This document shows positions 16,835 to 25,234 of a stretch of 64,000 nt of DNA, in pieces. The position numbers and the translations under genes are program-made. Source of the stretch: Lolliginicoccus suaedae (GTDB lineage: Bacteria > Actinomycetota > Actinomycetes > Mycobacteriales > Mycobacteriaceae); assembly GCF_008312885.1 (NCBI RefSeq), contig NZ_VSSO01000002.1, forward strand, positions 1 to 64,000, read 5' to 3'. How positions within the stretch are numbered: position 1 is the stretch's first letter; each line of letters opens with the position of its first letter. Below the pieces are notes generated by a model, which did no database searches, had not been told where the DNA came from, and was given only the letters and a program-made list of their open reading frames with translations.

Positions 16835-17767
16835 ATGCCCAAGCTCGATCCAGCGGTGATGCGGCTCGCGGTGCGCACCGCGGTACGACCGGTCCTCTCG
16901 GCCCGGCTTCCCGTGCGCCTGCAACGCCCGCTCATCGCCGCAGCCTCCCTCGTCTCCGCGCGTCCGAGCGGCATCACGCGCCGGACCATCACCCTGGGCG
17001 GGCTCAGCGCCGAGCAGGCCACGCACACCACATCCGACCCGGAAACCGTGGTGCTCTACCTGCATGGCGGCGGCTACACCCTCGGCTCGCCGAGCACCCA
17101 CCGCTCGATCGCCAGCTACCTGGCGCGATACGCCCAAGCCACCGTCACCACGCTGGACTATCGCCTCGCACCCGAGCATCCCTACCCGGCGGCGGTGGAG
17201 GATGCGGTGGCGGCCTACGCGGCATTGCTCGCCGATGGCATGCCGCCCGGCCGCATCGTCCTGGCCGGCGACTCCGCGGGCGGTGGGCTCGTCCTCTCCA
17301 CCGCGCTGCGCCTGCGCTCATCCGGTGCACCACTGCCCGCCGCGCTGGTCCTCATCTCGCCGTGGATCGACCTCACCGTCTCCGACCTCAGCGAGACCCG
17401 CGACCCGATGCTCAGCGCCCCCTGGCTGCGCGAATGCGCGCGCCGCTACATCGCCGGCGGCCCCCTCGACGCCGAGGTCGATCCCCTGCATGCCGATCTC
17501 GCGGGCCTGCCGCCCACCTTGATCCACGTGGGCAGCGACGAGATCCTGCTCCACGACGCCAAGCGGCTCGCCGCGCACGCGCAGGAAGCGGGCGTCGACG
17601 TGACGCTCACCGTCCTCGAGGGCCTCTGGCACGTGGTTCACCTGCACAGCGGCCTGCTGCGCGCCGCCACCCAAGCCGTCGAGGACATCGGGGACTTCGT
17701 GCGCCACCACACCGGCAGCGATACCGGCCGCGAGGCGGGCACCGCTCGGCCGACGAGCACGGAGTAG
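16835..17767 (+). CDS. Alpha/beta hydrolase, hormone-sensitive-lipase family esterase
   Basis: A ~310-residue carboxylesterase. It has the oxyanion motif LYLHGGGYTLGS, the nucleophile elbow AGDSAGGGLV, the acid residue in HVGSDEILL and the catalytic His in LEGLWHVVHL. An AGGGA lies 9 bases before the ATG at 16835. An ATG at 16826 is in frame but sits directly on the ribosome site. The reading frame is open further upstream without signals. The physiological ester is not known. A dispersed hairpin repeat follows the stop. Confidence 0.85.
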   Translation: MPKLDPAVMRLAVRTAVRPVLSARLPVRLQRPLIAAASLVSARPSGITRRTITLGGLSAEQATHTTSDPETVVLYLHGGGYTLGSPSTHRSIASYLARYAQATVTTLDYRLAPEHPYPAAVEDAVAAYAALLADGMPPGRIVLAGDSAGGGLVLSTALRLRSSGAPLPAALVLISPWIDLTVSDLSETRDPMLSAPWLRECARRYIAGGPLDAEVDPLHADLAGLPPTLIHVGSDEILLHDAKRLAAHAQEAGVDVTLTVLEGLWHVVHLHSGLLRAATQAVEDIGDFVRHHTGSDTGREAGTARPTSTE

Positions 17768-17832
17768 CGGGTGGTGGGATCGCGGGCGTGTGGCTTCGGG
17801 ACCCTGGGGCGCTAGAAGCACCGGAAAACGCC

Positions 17833-17877
17833 AAACGCGATAGAAACTGACCCGGGATCTCCGCAGCTTCTATCGCG
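17833..17877. repeat. Dispersed hairpin repeat, copy 2
   Basis: AAACGCGATAGAA (17833-17845) is identical to copy 1, and TTCTATCGCG (17868-17877) is its inverse over 10 bases before an A/T change. The shared context includes CTAGAA upstream and GCAGCTTCTATCGCG. It lies between convergent genes, just after the esterase stop. Confidence 0.7.
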
Positions 17878-17921
17878 ATTGCGGCGCGAGGTCACAGCGC
17901 CCCGGCCGCGATCAGCGCCCG

Positions 17922-18557
17922 CTACGCGAGGCCGAGCCGCTGCCGCTCGGGGAAGTACCACTGCATGACCTCGCGCAGGTTGTCCGCGTCGGGGCGGGCC
18001 CAGTTGCGCATCAGCTCGCAGCCGAACGAGATCGCGGTCACCGGGCGCGCACCGGCCGCGATCATGCGGTCGAACGCGCGGTCATGAGCCACCGGCGAGA
18101 TACCGCCGACGGCATCGGCGACCGGGTAGACGTCATACCCCTCGGCGAGCATGTCGAGGGTCGGGAAGGTCAGGCAGACCTCGGTCCACAGCCCGGCGAT
18201 GACGACCTTGCGCCGTCCCGTGGCCTCGATGGCCGCGCGGAAATCCGCGTCCTCCCAGGCGTTCACCCCGGTTCTGTCGATCTCGGTCACGCCGGGCAGC
18301 TCCGCCAGGATCGCCGGGCTGGTTCCCTCGTTGCGGCCCATGTCGACCCCGACTGTGGAGACGATGACGGGCACGCCGTAAGCGGTGGCGAGCTTGCAGA
18401 GGGCGATCACGTTGAGGTCGATCTCCTCGCGGGTGGAGGAGGTGATGGTGGAGTACTGGCCGGGCTGGTAGTCGATGAGCACGACGACGCAGTTCTCGGG
18501 GGCGAGCAGCTGGTCGGTGGCGGGGTCGCGCCGGGGCTCCTGGTCGGTCTTGGGCAT
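17922..18557 (-). CDS. Isochorismatase-family cysteine hydrolase (YcaC-like)
   Basis: A 211-residue member of the cysteine hydrolase superfamily. It shows the catalytic Asp in VVVLIDYQPGQY, a Lys in RRKVVIAG and the nucleophile Cys in LWTEVCLTFP, with the YcaC-type tail DAVGGISPVAHDRAFDRM. YcaC relatives are hydrolases of unknown substrate, so no reaction is assigned. AAGAGG stands 6 bases before the ATG at 18557 (MPKTDQEP), which decides the start against an upstream in-frame codon. It converges with the esterase across the repeat. Confidence 0.85.
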   Translation of the reverse strand: MPKTDQEPRRDPATDQLLAPENCVVVLIDYQPGQYSTITSSTREEIDLNVIALCKLATAYGVPVIVSTVGVDMGRNEGTSPAILAELPGVTEIDRTGVNAWEDADFRAAIEATGRRKVVIAGLWTEVCLTFPTLDMLAEGYDVYPVADAVGGISPVAHDRAFDRMIAAGARPVTAISFGCELMRNWARPDADNLREVMQWYFPERQRLGLA

Positions 18558-18677
18558 GGATGGCCTCTTCTGTCGGGGATCGAAGCGCGTGCCTCCCGAC
18601 ACTAGCGCTGCCCTAGCAAGCTCGCGCGCACCGTCTGATATGCGAATATCCCGTGGCGCGAGGCAGTTTTCCGCGCT

Positions 18678-19148
18678 TTACGCACTACCGAGCAGTTGCT
18701 CGTACTGGTCGAGCAGCGCGTCGGGGTCCGCGGCCGGAGCAGTCGTGCCGAGGGCTTCGGCGAGGTCGTCGAGGCAGAGGTGCCAGGCGGTGGCGGTGCG
18801 AGCAGCCTCGGTGGGGCTGGCGTCGCTCAGGCGGTGCTCGAGGGTGAGGGTGGCGCCGTCGAGAGTGGGGGTGATGGTCCATTCGAGGGTGTCATCGCCC
18901 CAGGCGTGGACGAGTCGCTGGGGTTGCGTCACGATGTGCACGGTGGTGTCGATGGGCTCGTCCGCAGGCGTCTCCTGGGTTCGGGCGGGGCCGGGGGTGG
19001 TGAGGTCGCGATCGGGGTTGACGGGCGACCATTGCATCAGCAGCGGCGCTTCGGTGAGGAAGTTCCAGAGGGTGTCCTCCTGGGCGGCGTAGTCGCGGGC
19101 GAGGGTGAGGGCGTTGCCGCGCAGGGTGGCTGTGGTGTTCTCGGGCAT
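18678..19148 (-). CDS. SRPBCC (AHSA1-like) domain protein
   Basis: A 156-residue protein with the START/Bet v1-like pattern: an N-terminal strand (LTLARDYAAQEDTLWNFLTEAPLLMQW), the WTITPTLDGATLTLEHRLSD central strands and a long C-terminal helix with HLCLDDLAEAL. These proteins bind hydrophobic ligands or act as Hsp90 co-chaperone-like factors; no ligand can be named. The ATG at 19148 lacks a clear ribosome site. It is divergent from the cobalamin-riboswitch operon. Confidence 0.75.
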   Translation of the reverse strand: MPENTTATLRGNALTLARDYAAQEDTLWNFLTEAPLLMQWSPVNPDRDLTTPGPARTQETPADEPIDTTVHIVTQPQRLVHAWGDDTLEWTITPTLDGATLTLEHRLSDASPTEAARTATAWHLCLDDLAEALGTTAPAADPDALLDQYEQLLGSA

Positions 19149-19183
19149 GGGTGCAGCCTACGGGGCCTCCCCCGTCGTCACTC

Positions 19184-19212
19184 TTGACAATCGTTTCCAT
19201 TAAGTTCTAGGG
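19184..19212 (+). promoter_or_regulatory. Putative promoter of the cobalamin operon, with weak Zur-like sequence
   Basis: A consensus -35 TTGACA (19184-19189) is followed at a usable distance by TTCTAG/TCTAGG. The same stretch, TGACAATCGTTTCCATTAA, resembles actinobacterial Zur boxes (AATCGTTTtCATT core), though it is not a strong palindrome. If it is real, zinc as well as B12 would regulate the operon. Confidence 0.4.
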
Positions 19213-19221
19213 TGGGCGTCC

Positions 19222-19420
19222 CACCGTGAATGCGCTGCTAGGGTCGAGGCGTCGTGGTGGACGGGAAGCCGGTGCAAGACCGGCGCGGCCCTCGCCACTG
19301 TGATCGGGTAGCACGCGATCGTTCTCCAGCAATCCAGCCGGGGAGCCACTGGGGCATCGAGCCCTGGGAAGGCAGATCGTGCTGCGTGACAACCCCGTCA
19401 GCCAGGAGACCGGCCACGAC
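19222..19420 (+). ncRNA. Cobalamin riboswitch
   Basis: A B12-sensing leader. It contains the core GGGAAGCCGGTGCAAGACC (from 19263), CGCCACTGTGA, the later GCCACTGGGG...CCTGGGAAGGC arm, and the B12 box AGCCAGGAGACCGGCC at 19400-19415. The binding-protein gene starts 47 bases after the box with its ribosome site AAGGCGG in between, so control is probably of translation initiation. The 5' boundary is approximate. Cobalamin binding should repress the transport operon that follows. Confidence 0.95.
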
Positions 19421-19461
19421 CAGCGATATCCGATTCCACGAGGACCTGGAAGGCGGTCACC

Positions 19462-20511
19462 TTGACCACTCGTCATCACGCCTGCGCGAAAACCCTCGCG
19501 CTCCTGGCACTGCCCCTGCTCATCTCCAGCTGCGCCCCCTCCCCCGGAGCCACCGGGAACACCGGGGCCGCCGGATCAACCACGACCACGCGCGCCAACT
19601 GCGGCATCGACGTCACCGTCACCGAGCCGCCGCGACGCATCTACGCCGCCTACCAGCCCGCCATCGAGGTGGCGCACGCCCTCGGCGCGAGCGACCGGCT
19701 CGTCGGCACCGCCTACCTCGACTCCGAGGTACTTCCCGAGCATGCCGCCGCGCAGGAGGAAACCCCCTACGTCGAGTCGCTCCCGAGCCGTGATGAGCTG
19801 CTCGCCGCCCAGCCGGACTTCATCCTCGCCGGGTTCAACGGGGTGTTCTCCGAAGCATCGTCGAGCAGCATCGGGACGCGCGCGAGCCTTGCTCCGCTCG
19901 GCATCAGCACCTGGATCCTCAGCCCGCTGTGCCCGAGTACTGACGGCCTCGCCGACGAGGCGATCGACCCGGCCACTGTCACCTTCGACAGCATCTACGC
20001 CGACCTGCGCGACCTCGGCGAGCTCTGGGGCACCCCCGAGCAGGCCAGCACCGTCGTCACCGATATGCAGGACCGCATCGCCGCTGTCGCCGAAGCTGTG
20101 GACAGCGCCCCCCGGCCCACGGTCGCGGTGGTCTCGCCCCGTGCCGACGGCACGCTCGGCATCGCGAGCGGCACCGACTTCGTCACTCGCATCATCGAGG
20201 CCGCCGGTGGCACCAACGTCTTCGCGGACCTGGCCAGCAAGCGCAACATCACGATCGGCGAGGAGGAACTGCTCGCCCGCGATCCCGATGTGATCCTCAC
20301 CAGCACCTGCTGCGACGCTTCCTACACCGAGCAGGATGCGCTGCCCGATGTGGCACGCCTCCGCGACAATCCCGCTCTCGCGACCCTGACAGCCGTGCGC
20401 GATGACCAGGTGCATCCGTTCCTGTTCGCGGATCGGGCAGCGAGCGTGCGGGCCGCGAGCGCCACCGAGAAGGTCGCGGCAATCCTGCATCCCGGCCTCG
20501 TGGAGGACTGA
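19462..20511 (+). CDS. ABC transporter substrate-binding lipoprotein (corrinoid/cobalt type)
   Basis: A 349-residue exported lipoprotein: basic N-terminus, hydrophobic core and lipobox LISSC. The mature part is a periplasmic-binding-protein-2 of the BtuF/FecB class, with PPRRIYAAYQPAIEVAHALGA, PDFILAGFNG and the C-terminal lobe RDPDVILTSTCC. It starts at TTG 19462 with GGAAGG 8 bases upstream. The riboswitch directly in front argues for corrinoid or cobalt-related import; sequence alone cannot exclude a metal-siderophore ligand. TGATG couples it to the first permease. Confidence 0.85.
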   Translation: MTTRHHACAKTLALLALPLLISSCAPSPGATGNTGAAGSTTTTRANCGIDVTVTEPPRRIYAAYQPAIEVAHALGASDRLVGTAYLDSEVLPEHAAAQEETPYVESLPSRDELLAAQPDFILAGFNGVFSEASSSSIGTRASLAPLGISTWILSPLCPSTDGLADEAIDPATVTFDSIYADLRDLGELWGTPEQASTVVTDMQDRIAAVAEAVDSAPRPTVAVVSPRADGTLGIASGTDFVTRIIEAAGGTNVFADLASKRNITIGEEELLARDPDVILTSTCCDASYTEQDALPDVARLRDNPALATLTAVRDDQVHPFLFADRAASVRAASATEKVAAILHPGLVED

Positions 20512-21563
20512 TGGCGATCCAGGGTGCCGCCATCACGGGGCAGCGCCCGGCAGCACCGCGCGCCGTCACGCCCCAGCGGCAAGCGATCGTTCTCGCTCTC
20601 GCGCTAGGCCTGCTCGCGCTGGTCTCAGCCACCTCGCTGCTCGTCGGTACGCATTCCCTCGCGCCGCACCAGATCGCGGGGACACTGCTCGACTACCAGG
20701 GCACCACGGTCGATCGGATCGTGGCGCACATCCGGCTGCCCCGCCTCGTGACCGGCCTCCTCGCGGGGCTCGCGCTTGGCGGGGCCGGGGCGATCATGCA
20801 GGGGCTCACCCGCAATCCGCTGGCCGGACCGGGCGTGCTGGGCATCAACGCCGGGGCCGCCCTTGGTGCGGTCCTCGCGATCGGGGTGCTCGGCATCGGA
20901 AGCGTCACTGGCTATATCTGGTTCGCGCTGGCCGGGGCCGCGCTCGTTGCCACGCTCGTATACCTGCTCGGGGCAATGGGACGGGGCGGCGCCACGCCCC
21001 TGGCGCTGGTGCTGACCGGTGCCGCGGTGTCCGCGCTCGCGGCGTCCATCACGTCCGCGATCAGCCTGCTTGACCGGAGCGCTTTCCAGGATTTCCGGTT
21101 CTGGGTGGTGGGCTCGCTGACCCGCGCCGACCTCGATGCAGCGGTGGCGATATTGCCGTTCATAGCGGTCGGCGCGGTGCTGGCCCTCGCGGCGGGCCGC
21201 ACCCTCGATGCCGTGGCGCTCGGTGATGACATGGCGCGTAGCCTCGGCACCCGCCTGGCCCTGGCACGGATCACGTGCGCGATCGCGGTGGTGCTGCTCG
21301 CCGGGTCCGCCACTGCCATCGCGGGGCCCATCGCATTCATCGGACTCGTCGTTCCGCACCTCGCGCGCGCCCTGGTGGGCACCGGCTACCGGGTGGTCAC
21401 GCTCATGTCGATGCTGCTCGCCCCGCTGGTGCTCATCGCCGCCGACGCTGGTGGCCGCTTGCTCGTGGCGCCGCAGGAACTTCAGGTCGGCATCGTCACG
21501 GGCCTGCTCGGGGCGCCGTTCTTCCTGGCGCTGGTCGGTCGGCGGAAGATGGCGGCGCTGTGA
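20511..21563 (+). CDS. FecCD/BtuC-type ABC permease 1
   Basis: A 350-residue inner-membrane permease with about ten membrane segments. It has the family motifs RLPRLVTGLLAGLALGGAGAI, NPLAGPGVLGINAGA and the cytoplasmic coupling loop (ALGDDMARSLGTRL), then the GPIAFIGLVVPHLAR segment. The ATG overlaps the binding-protein stop by one base, and its stop overlaps the next start by 4, so the operon is translationally coupled. It forms a heterodimer with permease 2, unlike the homodimeric BtuC of enterobacteria. Confidence 0.9.
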   Translation: MAIQGAAITGQRPAAPRAVTPQRQAIVLALALGLLALVSATSLLVGTHSLAPHQIAGTLLDYQGTTVDRIVAHIRLPRLVTGLLAGLALGGAGAIMQGLTRNPLAGPGVLGINAGAALGAVLAIGVLGIGSVTGYIWFALAGAALVATLVYLLGAMGRGGATPLALVLTGAAVSALAASITSAISLLDRSAFQDFRFWVVGSLTRADLDAAVAILPFIAVGAVLALAAGRTLDAVALGDDMARSLGTRLALARITCAIAVVLLAGSATAIAGPIAFIGLVVPHLARALVGTGYRVVTLMSMLLAPLVLIAADAGGRLLVAPQELQVGIVTGLLGAPFFLALVGRRKMAAL

Positions 21564-22633
21564 AACTTCCTGCTGGGACCATTCCCCCCGCGAGCGTCCT
21601 CCCAGCCCGCGCCACCGTGCTGCGCCGTGGCAGTACGTCACTGCTCGTGGACCGGCGCGGCACCTGTCTCGGGATCCTCGCGCTACTGCTCGCCGGAGGG
21701 CTTGCTGCCTGGTCGCTGGGCCTAGGTGAATTCCGCTTCACCAGCGAGGACATCGGGCGCATCCTGCTCGGCGGCGGAACGCTCATCGAGCATGACGTGG
21801 TGGTCGGCACGCGCCTGCCCCGGGCGATCGTCGCGGTGCTCGTCGGGGCCGCGCTCGGTGCATCAGGGCAAGTGCTGCAGCGCATCGCCGCGAACCCGCT
21901 GGCTAGCCCGGATGTGCTCGGCATCAGCACAGGTGCATCGCTGGGCGCGCTGGTATCGCTGCTGGTGATCGGCGGCTCCGCCGTGGTGACCATGATGGGC
22001 GCGCTGGCCGGCGCCGCCGTCGCGAGCGTGCTGGTGATCGGCATCGCCCACAAGCACGGCGCCTCGGGCTATCGGATCATCCTCGTCGGCATCGGTGTGG
22101 GCGCGCTCGGTTCGTCGCTGATCGCGCTGCTCCTCACGCGGGCCGATAACTATGCCGCCCACTCAGCGGCGATCTGGCTGACCGGCAGCCTCTCCAACCG
22201 CGGCTGGACGCATGTACAGGTCATCGTGGTGGCGTTGCTGCTGGGTGTGCCTGCGCTGGTAGTGCTTGCCCGGCACCTGCCAGTCCTCGAGCTGGGTGAT
22301 GATCTGGCGCAGATGCTCGCGGGCCGGGCGGCGGCGCTGCGGATCGGACTGGTGGCGGTGGCGTGCGGGCTGGCGGCGCTCGCCACGGCGGCCGCGGGCC
22401 CGATCGCGTTCGTGGCACTGGTGGCGCCGCAGATCGCGCGACTGCTGCTCGGTGGCCGTGCGGCCGGACCGTTCCTCGCCGCAGCGGTCGGTTCCGTGCT
22501 GGTGATCAGCGCTGACCTCGCGGCGAAGCACCTGTTTCCCGTGGAGCTGCCTGTAGGCATCCTCACCGCCTGCCTCGGGGCTCCGGTCCTGCTTGTCCTG
22601 CTTGCTCGTGCTGCCCGGAAAGGAAGTGGCTGA
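21560..22633 (+). CDS. FecCD/BtuC-type ABC permease 2
   Basis: A 357-residue partner permease. It begins at GTG 21560 inside the previous stop (GTGA). It has the matching motifs RLPRAIVAVLVGAALGASGQV, NPLASPDVLGISTGASLGAL, LELGDDLAQMLAGR and GPIAFVALVAPQIAR. The N-terminal ~50 residues before the first core helix are longer than in permease 1. Its TGA overlaps the ATPase ATG by one base. Two unlike permeases are usual in actinobacterial siderophore or metal uptake systems. Confidence 0.9.
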   Translation: MKLPAGTIPPASVLPARATVLRRGSTSLLVDRRGTCLGILALLLAGGLAAWSLGLGEFRFTSEDIGRILLGGGTLIEHDVVVGTRLPRAIVAVLVGAALGASGQVLQRIAANPLASPDVLGISTGASLGALVSLLVIGGSAVVTMMGALAGAAVASVLVIGIAHKHGASGYRIILVGIGVGALGSSLIALLLTRADNYAAHSAAIWLTGSLSNRGWTHVQVIVVALLLGVPALVVLARHLPVLELGDDLAQMLAGRAAALRIGLVAVACGLAALATAAAGPIAFVALVAPQIARLLLGGRAAGPFLAAAVGSVLVISADLAAKHLFPVELPVGILTACLGAPVLLVLLARAARKGSG

Positions 22634-23418
22634 TGGCTCTCGCAACAACCAGCCTCACGCTCGGCTATGGCGATCGGCGCATCGTCGAGGACGTGACCCT
22701 CGCCGTCGAGCCCGGCACGTTCACGGTGATCGTGGGCCCCAATGGGTGTGGCAAGTCCACCTTGCTGCGCGGGATGGCGCGCCTGCTGCGGCCCCGCGCC
22801 GGATCAGTCCTGCTCGATGGTCGCATGCTCGCCGAGCTGCCTGCCCGCGAGCTTGCCCGATCGATCGGCATGCTGCCGCAGCACCCGCTCGCGCCGGAAG
22901 GTGTGACCGTGGCCGAGCTCGTGGCGCGTGGTCGGCACCCGCACCAGAGCTGGTTGCGGCAGTGGTCCGTCGCGGACGAGGATGCGGTGCGAGGGGCGCT
23001 CGACGCGGCCGGTCTCTCCGATCTGGCCGAGAATCGGGTGGATGAGCTCTCTGGCGGGCAGCGGCAGCGCGCGTGGATCGCGCTCGCCCTCGCGCAGGAC
23101 GCGCCCGTGATGCTCCTCGATGAGCCCACCACGTTCCTGGATCTCGCGCACCAGCTGGAGGTCCTGGACCTGTTGGCCGGGCTTCGGGGCTCCCGGGGCC
23201 GCACGATCGTCGCCGTGCTGCATGACTTGGATCTCGCGTCGCGCTACGCCGACCGACTGGTGGTGATGAGCGCGGGCGCGGTGGTGGCGAGCGGGCCGCC
23301 GAGCGAGGTTGTCACCCCGGAGCTGGTACGGGAGGTGTTCGGCGTGGACTGCATCATTGTGGATGATCCGCTCTCCGGGACGCCGATGGTGATCCCCCGG
23401 CCCAGGAGGTATTCATGA
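22633..23418 (+). CDS. ABC transporter ATP-binding protein (FepC/BtuD type)
   Basis: A 261-residue ATPase of the iron/B12 uptake class: Walker A VGPNGCGKSTLLRG, signature LSGGQRQRAWIALAL, Walker B APVMLLDEPTTFLD and switch His in AVLHDLDLASRYAD. The C-terminal ASGPPSEVVTPELVREVFGVDC segment is typical of FepC proteins. Its end overlaps the ferredoxin-fusion start by 4 bases (ATGA), so the fifth gene belongs to the same coupled unit. Confidence 0.92.
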   Translation: MALATTSLTLGYGDRRIVEDVTLAVEPGTFTVIVGPNGCGKSTLLRGMARLLRPRAGSVLLDGRMLAELPARELARSIGMLPQHPLAPEGVTVAELVARGRHPHQSWLRQWSVADEDAVRGALDAAGLSDLAENRVDELSGGQRQRAWIALALAQDAPVMLLDEPTTFLDLAHQLEVLDLLAGLRGSRGRTIVAVLHDLDLASRYADRLVVMSAGAVVASGPPSEVVTPELVREVFGVDCIIVDDPLSGTPMVIPRPRRYS

Positions 23419-24086
23419 GCGCCGAGCCGGAGAGCCAGGTGGTGCTGGTCGCGCGGCCCACTCCCTCGGGCGTGGACGAGCGGTCGGTGCGGTCGCTCGC
23501 CGAGGCAGTGGGGGCGCGCTGGGCGATGCTGGACCAGGGCGAGCCGTCCGTGCATGACGAGCTCGATCACGCTGCCCGTTCGTGCGTGCCTGTCGTGCTG
23601 GTGCCGCTGGCGGTCCCACGGGATCGATACCTGGAGACGTGGCTGGCGCGGGCGGTGGCGAACTGGCGGGAGACCCGCAGCAACCACGAGCTGGAGGTGC
23701 GGGTCACCGACGGCCTCGATGCCACGGATGGACTGGCGGGGGCGGTGCGGGAACTGATCGCTGCCGGTGGCCGGGAGTCGCGAGCGAGCCCGCGGGCGTT
23801 CCGGAGCCCGGAGTGGTCGGAGATCCCCGAGCACCAGGTTCACGTGATGGTGTGCCGGGGCCCGCGCTGCACGGCGCACGGTGCGGGCGAGGTGCAGCGG
23901 GCGCTGGTGCTGGAGCTGCTCGATTCTCCGGTGCTGATGTCGGCGAGCGGATGCCTCACGCCGTGCAACCTCGGACCACTGGTGGTGACGTATCCGGATG
24001 GCACGTGGCATGCGAACCTCACGGCCGATAATGCGAGGGAGGTCGCTCAGAGAATTCGGGAAACAATTAACGACAATACGTTGTGA
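23415..24086 (+). CDS. CbiX-like domain fused to thioredoxin-like [2Fe-2S] ferredoxin
   Basis: A 223-residue two-domain protein ending the cobalamin operon. Residues ~7-115 have the alternating pattern of CbiX/sirohydrochlorin chelatases (VVLVARPTPSG, VPVVLVPLAVPRDRY), but the metal-binding His residues expected in GHGSR and later G-x-H are absent. Residues ~140-220 are a thioredoxin-like ferredoxin with Cys147-x4-Cys152 and Cys180-x3-Cys184. A redox or metal-handling role linked to corrinoid import, such as reductive release of cobalt, is inferred. A degenerate chelatase acting as a binding module is an alternative. Confidence 0.75.
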   Translation: MSAEPESQVVLVARPTPSGVDERSVRSLAEAVGARWAMLDQGEPSVHDELDHAARSCVPVVLVPLAVPRDRYLETWLARAVANWRETRSNHELEVRVTDGLDATDGLAGAVRELIAAGGRESRASPRAFRSPEWSEIPEHQVHVMVCRGPRCTAHGAGEVQRALVLELLDSPVLMSASGCLTPCNLGPLVVTYPDGTWHANLTADNAREVAQRIRETINDNTL

Positions 24087-24307
24087 TTTCTTACCCGTAG
24101 ATCATCAATGCATCACGTGAGACCACCCCTAGCGCTTGCGGAATATGCACATTCTGTCACAAACACGCAGGCAAGAGGCATGTTTCACAAGTCAGTGTTA
24201 TTAATAAATGCTTCAATCATCTCAGGAAACATGCAGGAATTCTTGCTATCCTGGACCTGACTCACAACGCCGATGGCTTGGGGAGGTGTCGCTATAGGAA
24301 GCCACAA

Positions 24308-24331
24308 CGAAATGAAGCACGACCCATTTCG
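24308..24331 (+). promoter_or_regulatory. Hairpin in leader of glycine-rich protein gene
   Basis: CGAAATG and CATTTCG pair across a 10-base loop, 26 bases before the start codon at 24357. The leader upstream is unusually AT-rich and has a -10-like TATCCT near 24248. No known riboswitch class was recognised. Confidence 0.4.
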
Positions 24332-24356
24332 GATACACCCAAAGGCGGTAGCACCC

Positions 24357-24698
24357 ATGGCACGATCACTCTCCACGCGCGCACGCACCAGCCTCGTCGC
24401 GGCAGCATCAGCAACCGCACTGCTCCTCGCCCCAGCTAGCGCCCTCGCCGGCGGATTCAGCTTCGGCGGCAACGCAGGCGGCGGCGGTGGGTTCTCCTTC
24501 TCCTGCTGCAGCTTCTCCCTCGACGGCGGAGCCAGCGCGGGCGGTGGCGGAACCACCTCGGGCGGCGACGGCAGCGCCGAAGGCTCGGCCACCGCGACGT
24601 TCGGCGACTTCACCGTCGGAGGCGGCGGTAGCGCAGGCGGCTCCGGAGACTCCACCGGCGGCAGCGGCAACCTTGGTGCGTTCTTCGGCTTCGGCTAG
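24357..24698 (+). CDS. Exported glycine-rich small protein
   Basis: Not assigned to a family. The 113-residue product has a clear Sec signal peptide (MARSLSTRARTSLVAAASA... then ASALAGG as cleavage site). The mature region of about 80 residues is Gly/Ser-rich, with phenylalanine-containing FSFGG and FTVGGGG units and one vicinal Cys pair in FSFSCCSFSLDGG. Tandem GGG runs and aromatic residues suggest an extended surface or matrix protein. A second, longer glycine-rich exported protein lies at 52.6 kb. An 11-base-pair terminator stem follows inside the convergent gene. Confidence 0.7.
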   Translation: MARSLSTRARTSLVAAASATALLLAPASALAGGFSFGGNAGGGGGFSFSCCSFSLDGGASAGGGGTTSGGDGSAEGSATATFGDFTVGGGGSAGGSGDSTGGSGNLGAFFGFG

Positions 24699-25099
24699 TC
24701 CGCACTCTCCCTACTACCCGGCCCGGCACGGAACACTGCCGGGCCGGACCCATGCGCAGGAGCGGCCACCCCGATCGCGAGGATCCCTGCGGCCACCAGC
24801 ACGAGCGGGATGCCGAATGCTGGGTCTCCAGATCGATGCAGCAACGGAGCTATTGCGATCACAGCACCAACCACGATCACGCCGATCGCACCGCGTACCC
24901 AGCGCCGCACGAACCTCTCCGGGGCCAAGCGCTGCCCGGCGAGAACTAGCACGCCGATTCCCGCGACCACGGCACAAGCCAGCCAGTACTTCCCTGCCGC
25001 CTCACTCTCGTCGCTGATCAACGCCCCGAGCCCGAGGCCAATCACGACTATCCCGATAGCGGAAAGATCGAGAATCTTCTGCCTGCGAATCGATTTCAT
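24695..25099 (-). CDS. Small membrane protein, four predicted segments
   Basis: Unrecognised 134-residue protein. GGAGG 7 bases before the ATG at 25099 (MKSIRRQKILDLSAIG) fixes the start. Hydrophobic stretches at IGIVVIGLGLGALI, WLACAVVAGIGVLVLAG, GAIGVIVVGAVIAIAPLL and IPLVLVAAGILAIGVAA suggest four membrane helices. The C-terminal tail is encoded by DNA that also forms the terminator of the convergent glycine-rich gene, and its stop overlaps that gene by 4 bases. Confidence 0.6.
   Translation of the reverse strand: MKSIRRQKILDLSAIGIVVIGLGLGALISDESEAAGKYWLACAVVAGIGVLVLAGQRLAPERFVRRWVRGAIGVIVVGAVIAIAPLLHRSGDPAFGIPLVLVAAGILAIGVAAPAHGSGPAVFRAGPGSRESAD
24718..24747 (+). terminator. Terminator hairpin embedded in convergent gene
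   Basis: CCGGCCCGGCA and TGCCGGGCCGG form a perfect 11-base-pair stem with an 8-base loop, 20 bases after the glycine-rich gene stop. There is no U tract, as is common in actinobacteria. Confidence 0.7.
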
Positions 25100-25234
25100 C
25101 CAGGGACCTCCATGCACATGGAATCACTCCACGCGCCTGCTCGCCACACGAGCAGGCATCGTGATCGCCTGCCTGCCTAGATGGGATGGCCGAGTCCGGA
25201 CAGGGGGGCCGATCATCGATCTGTCAGCTCCCCC

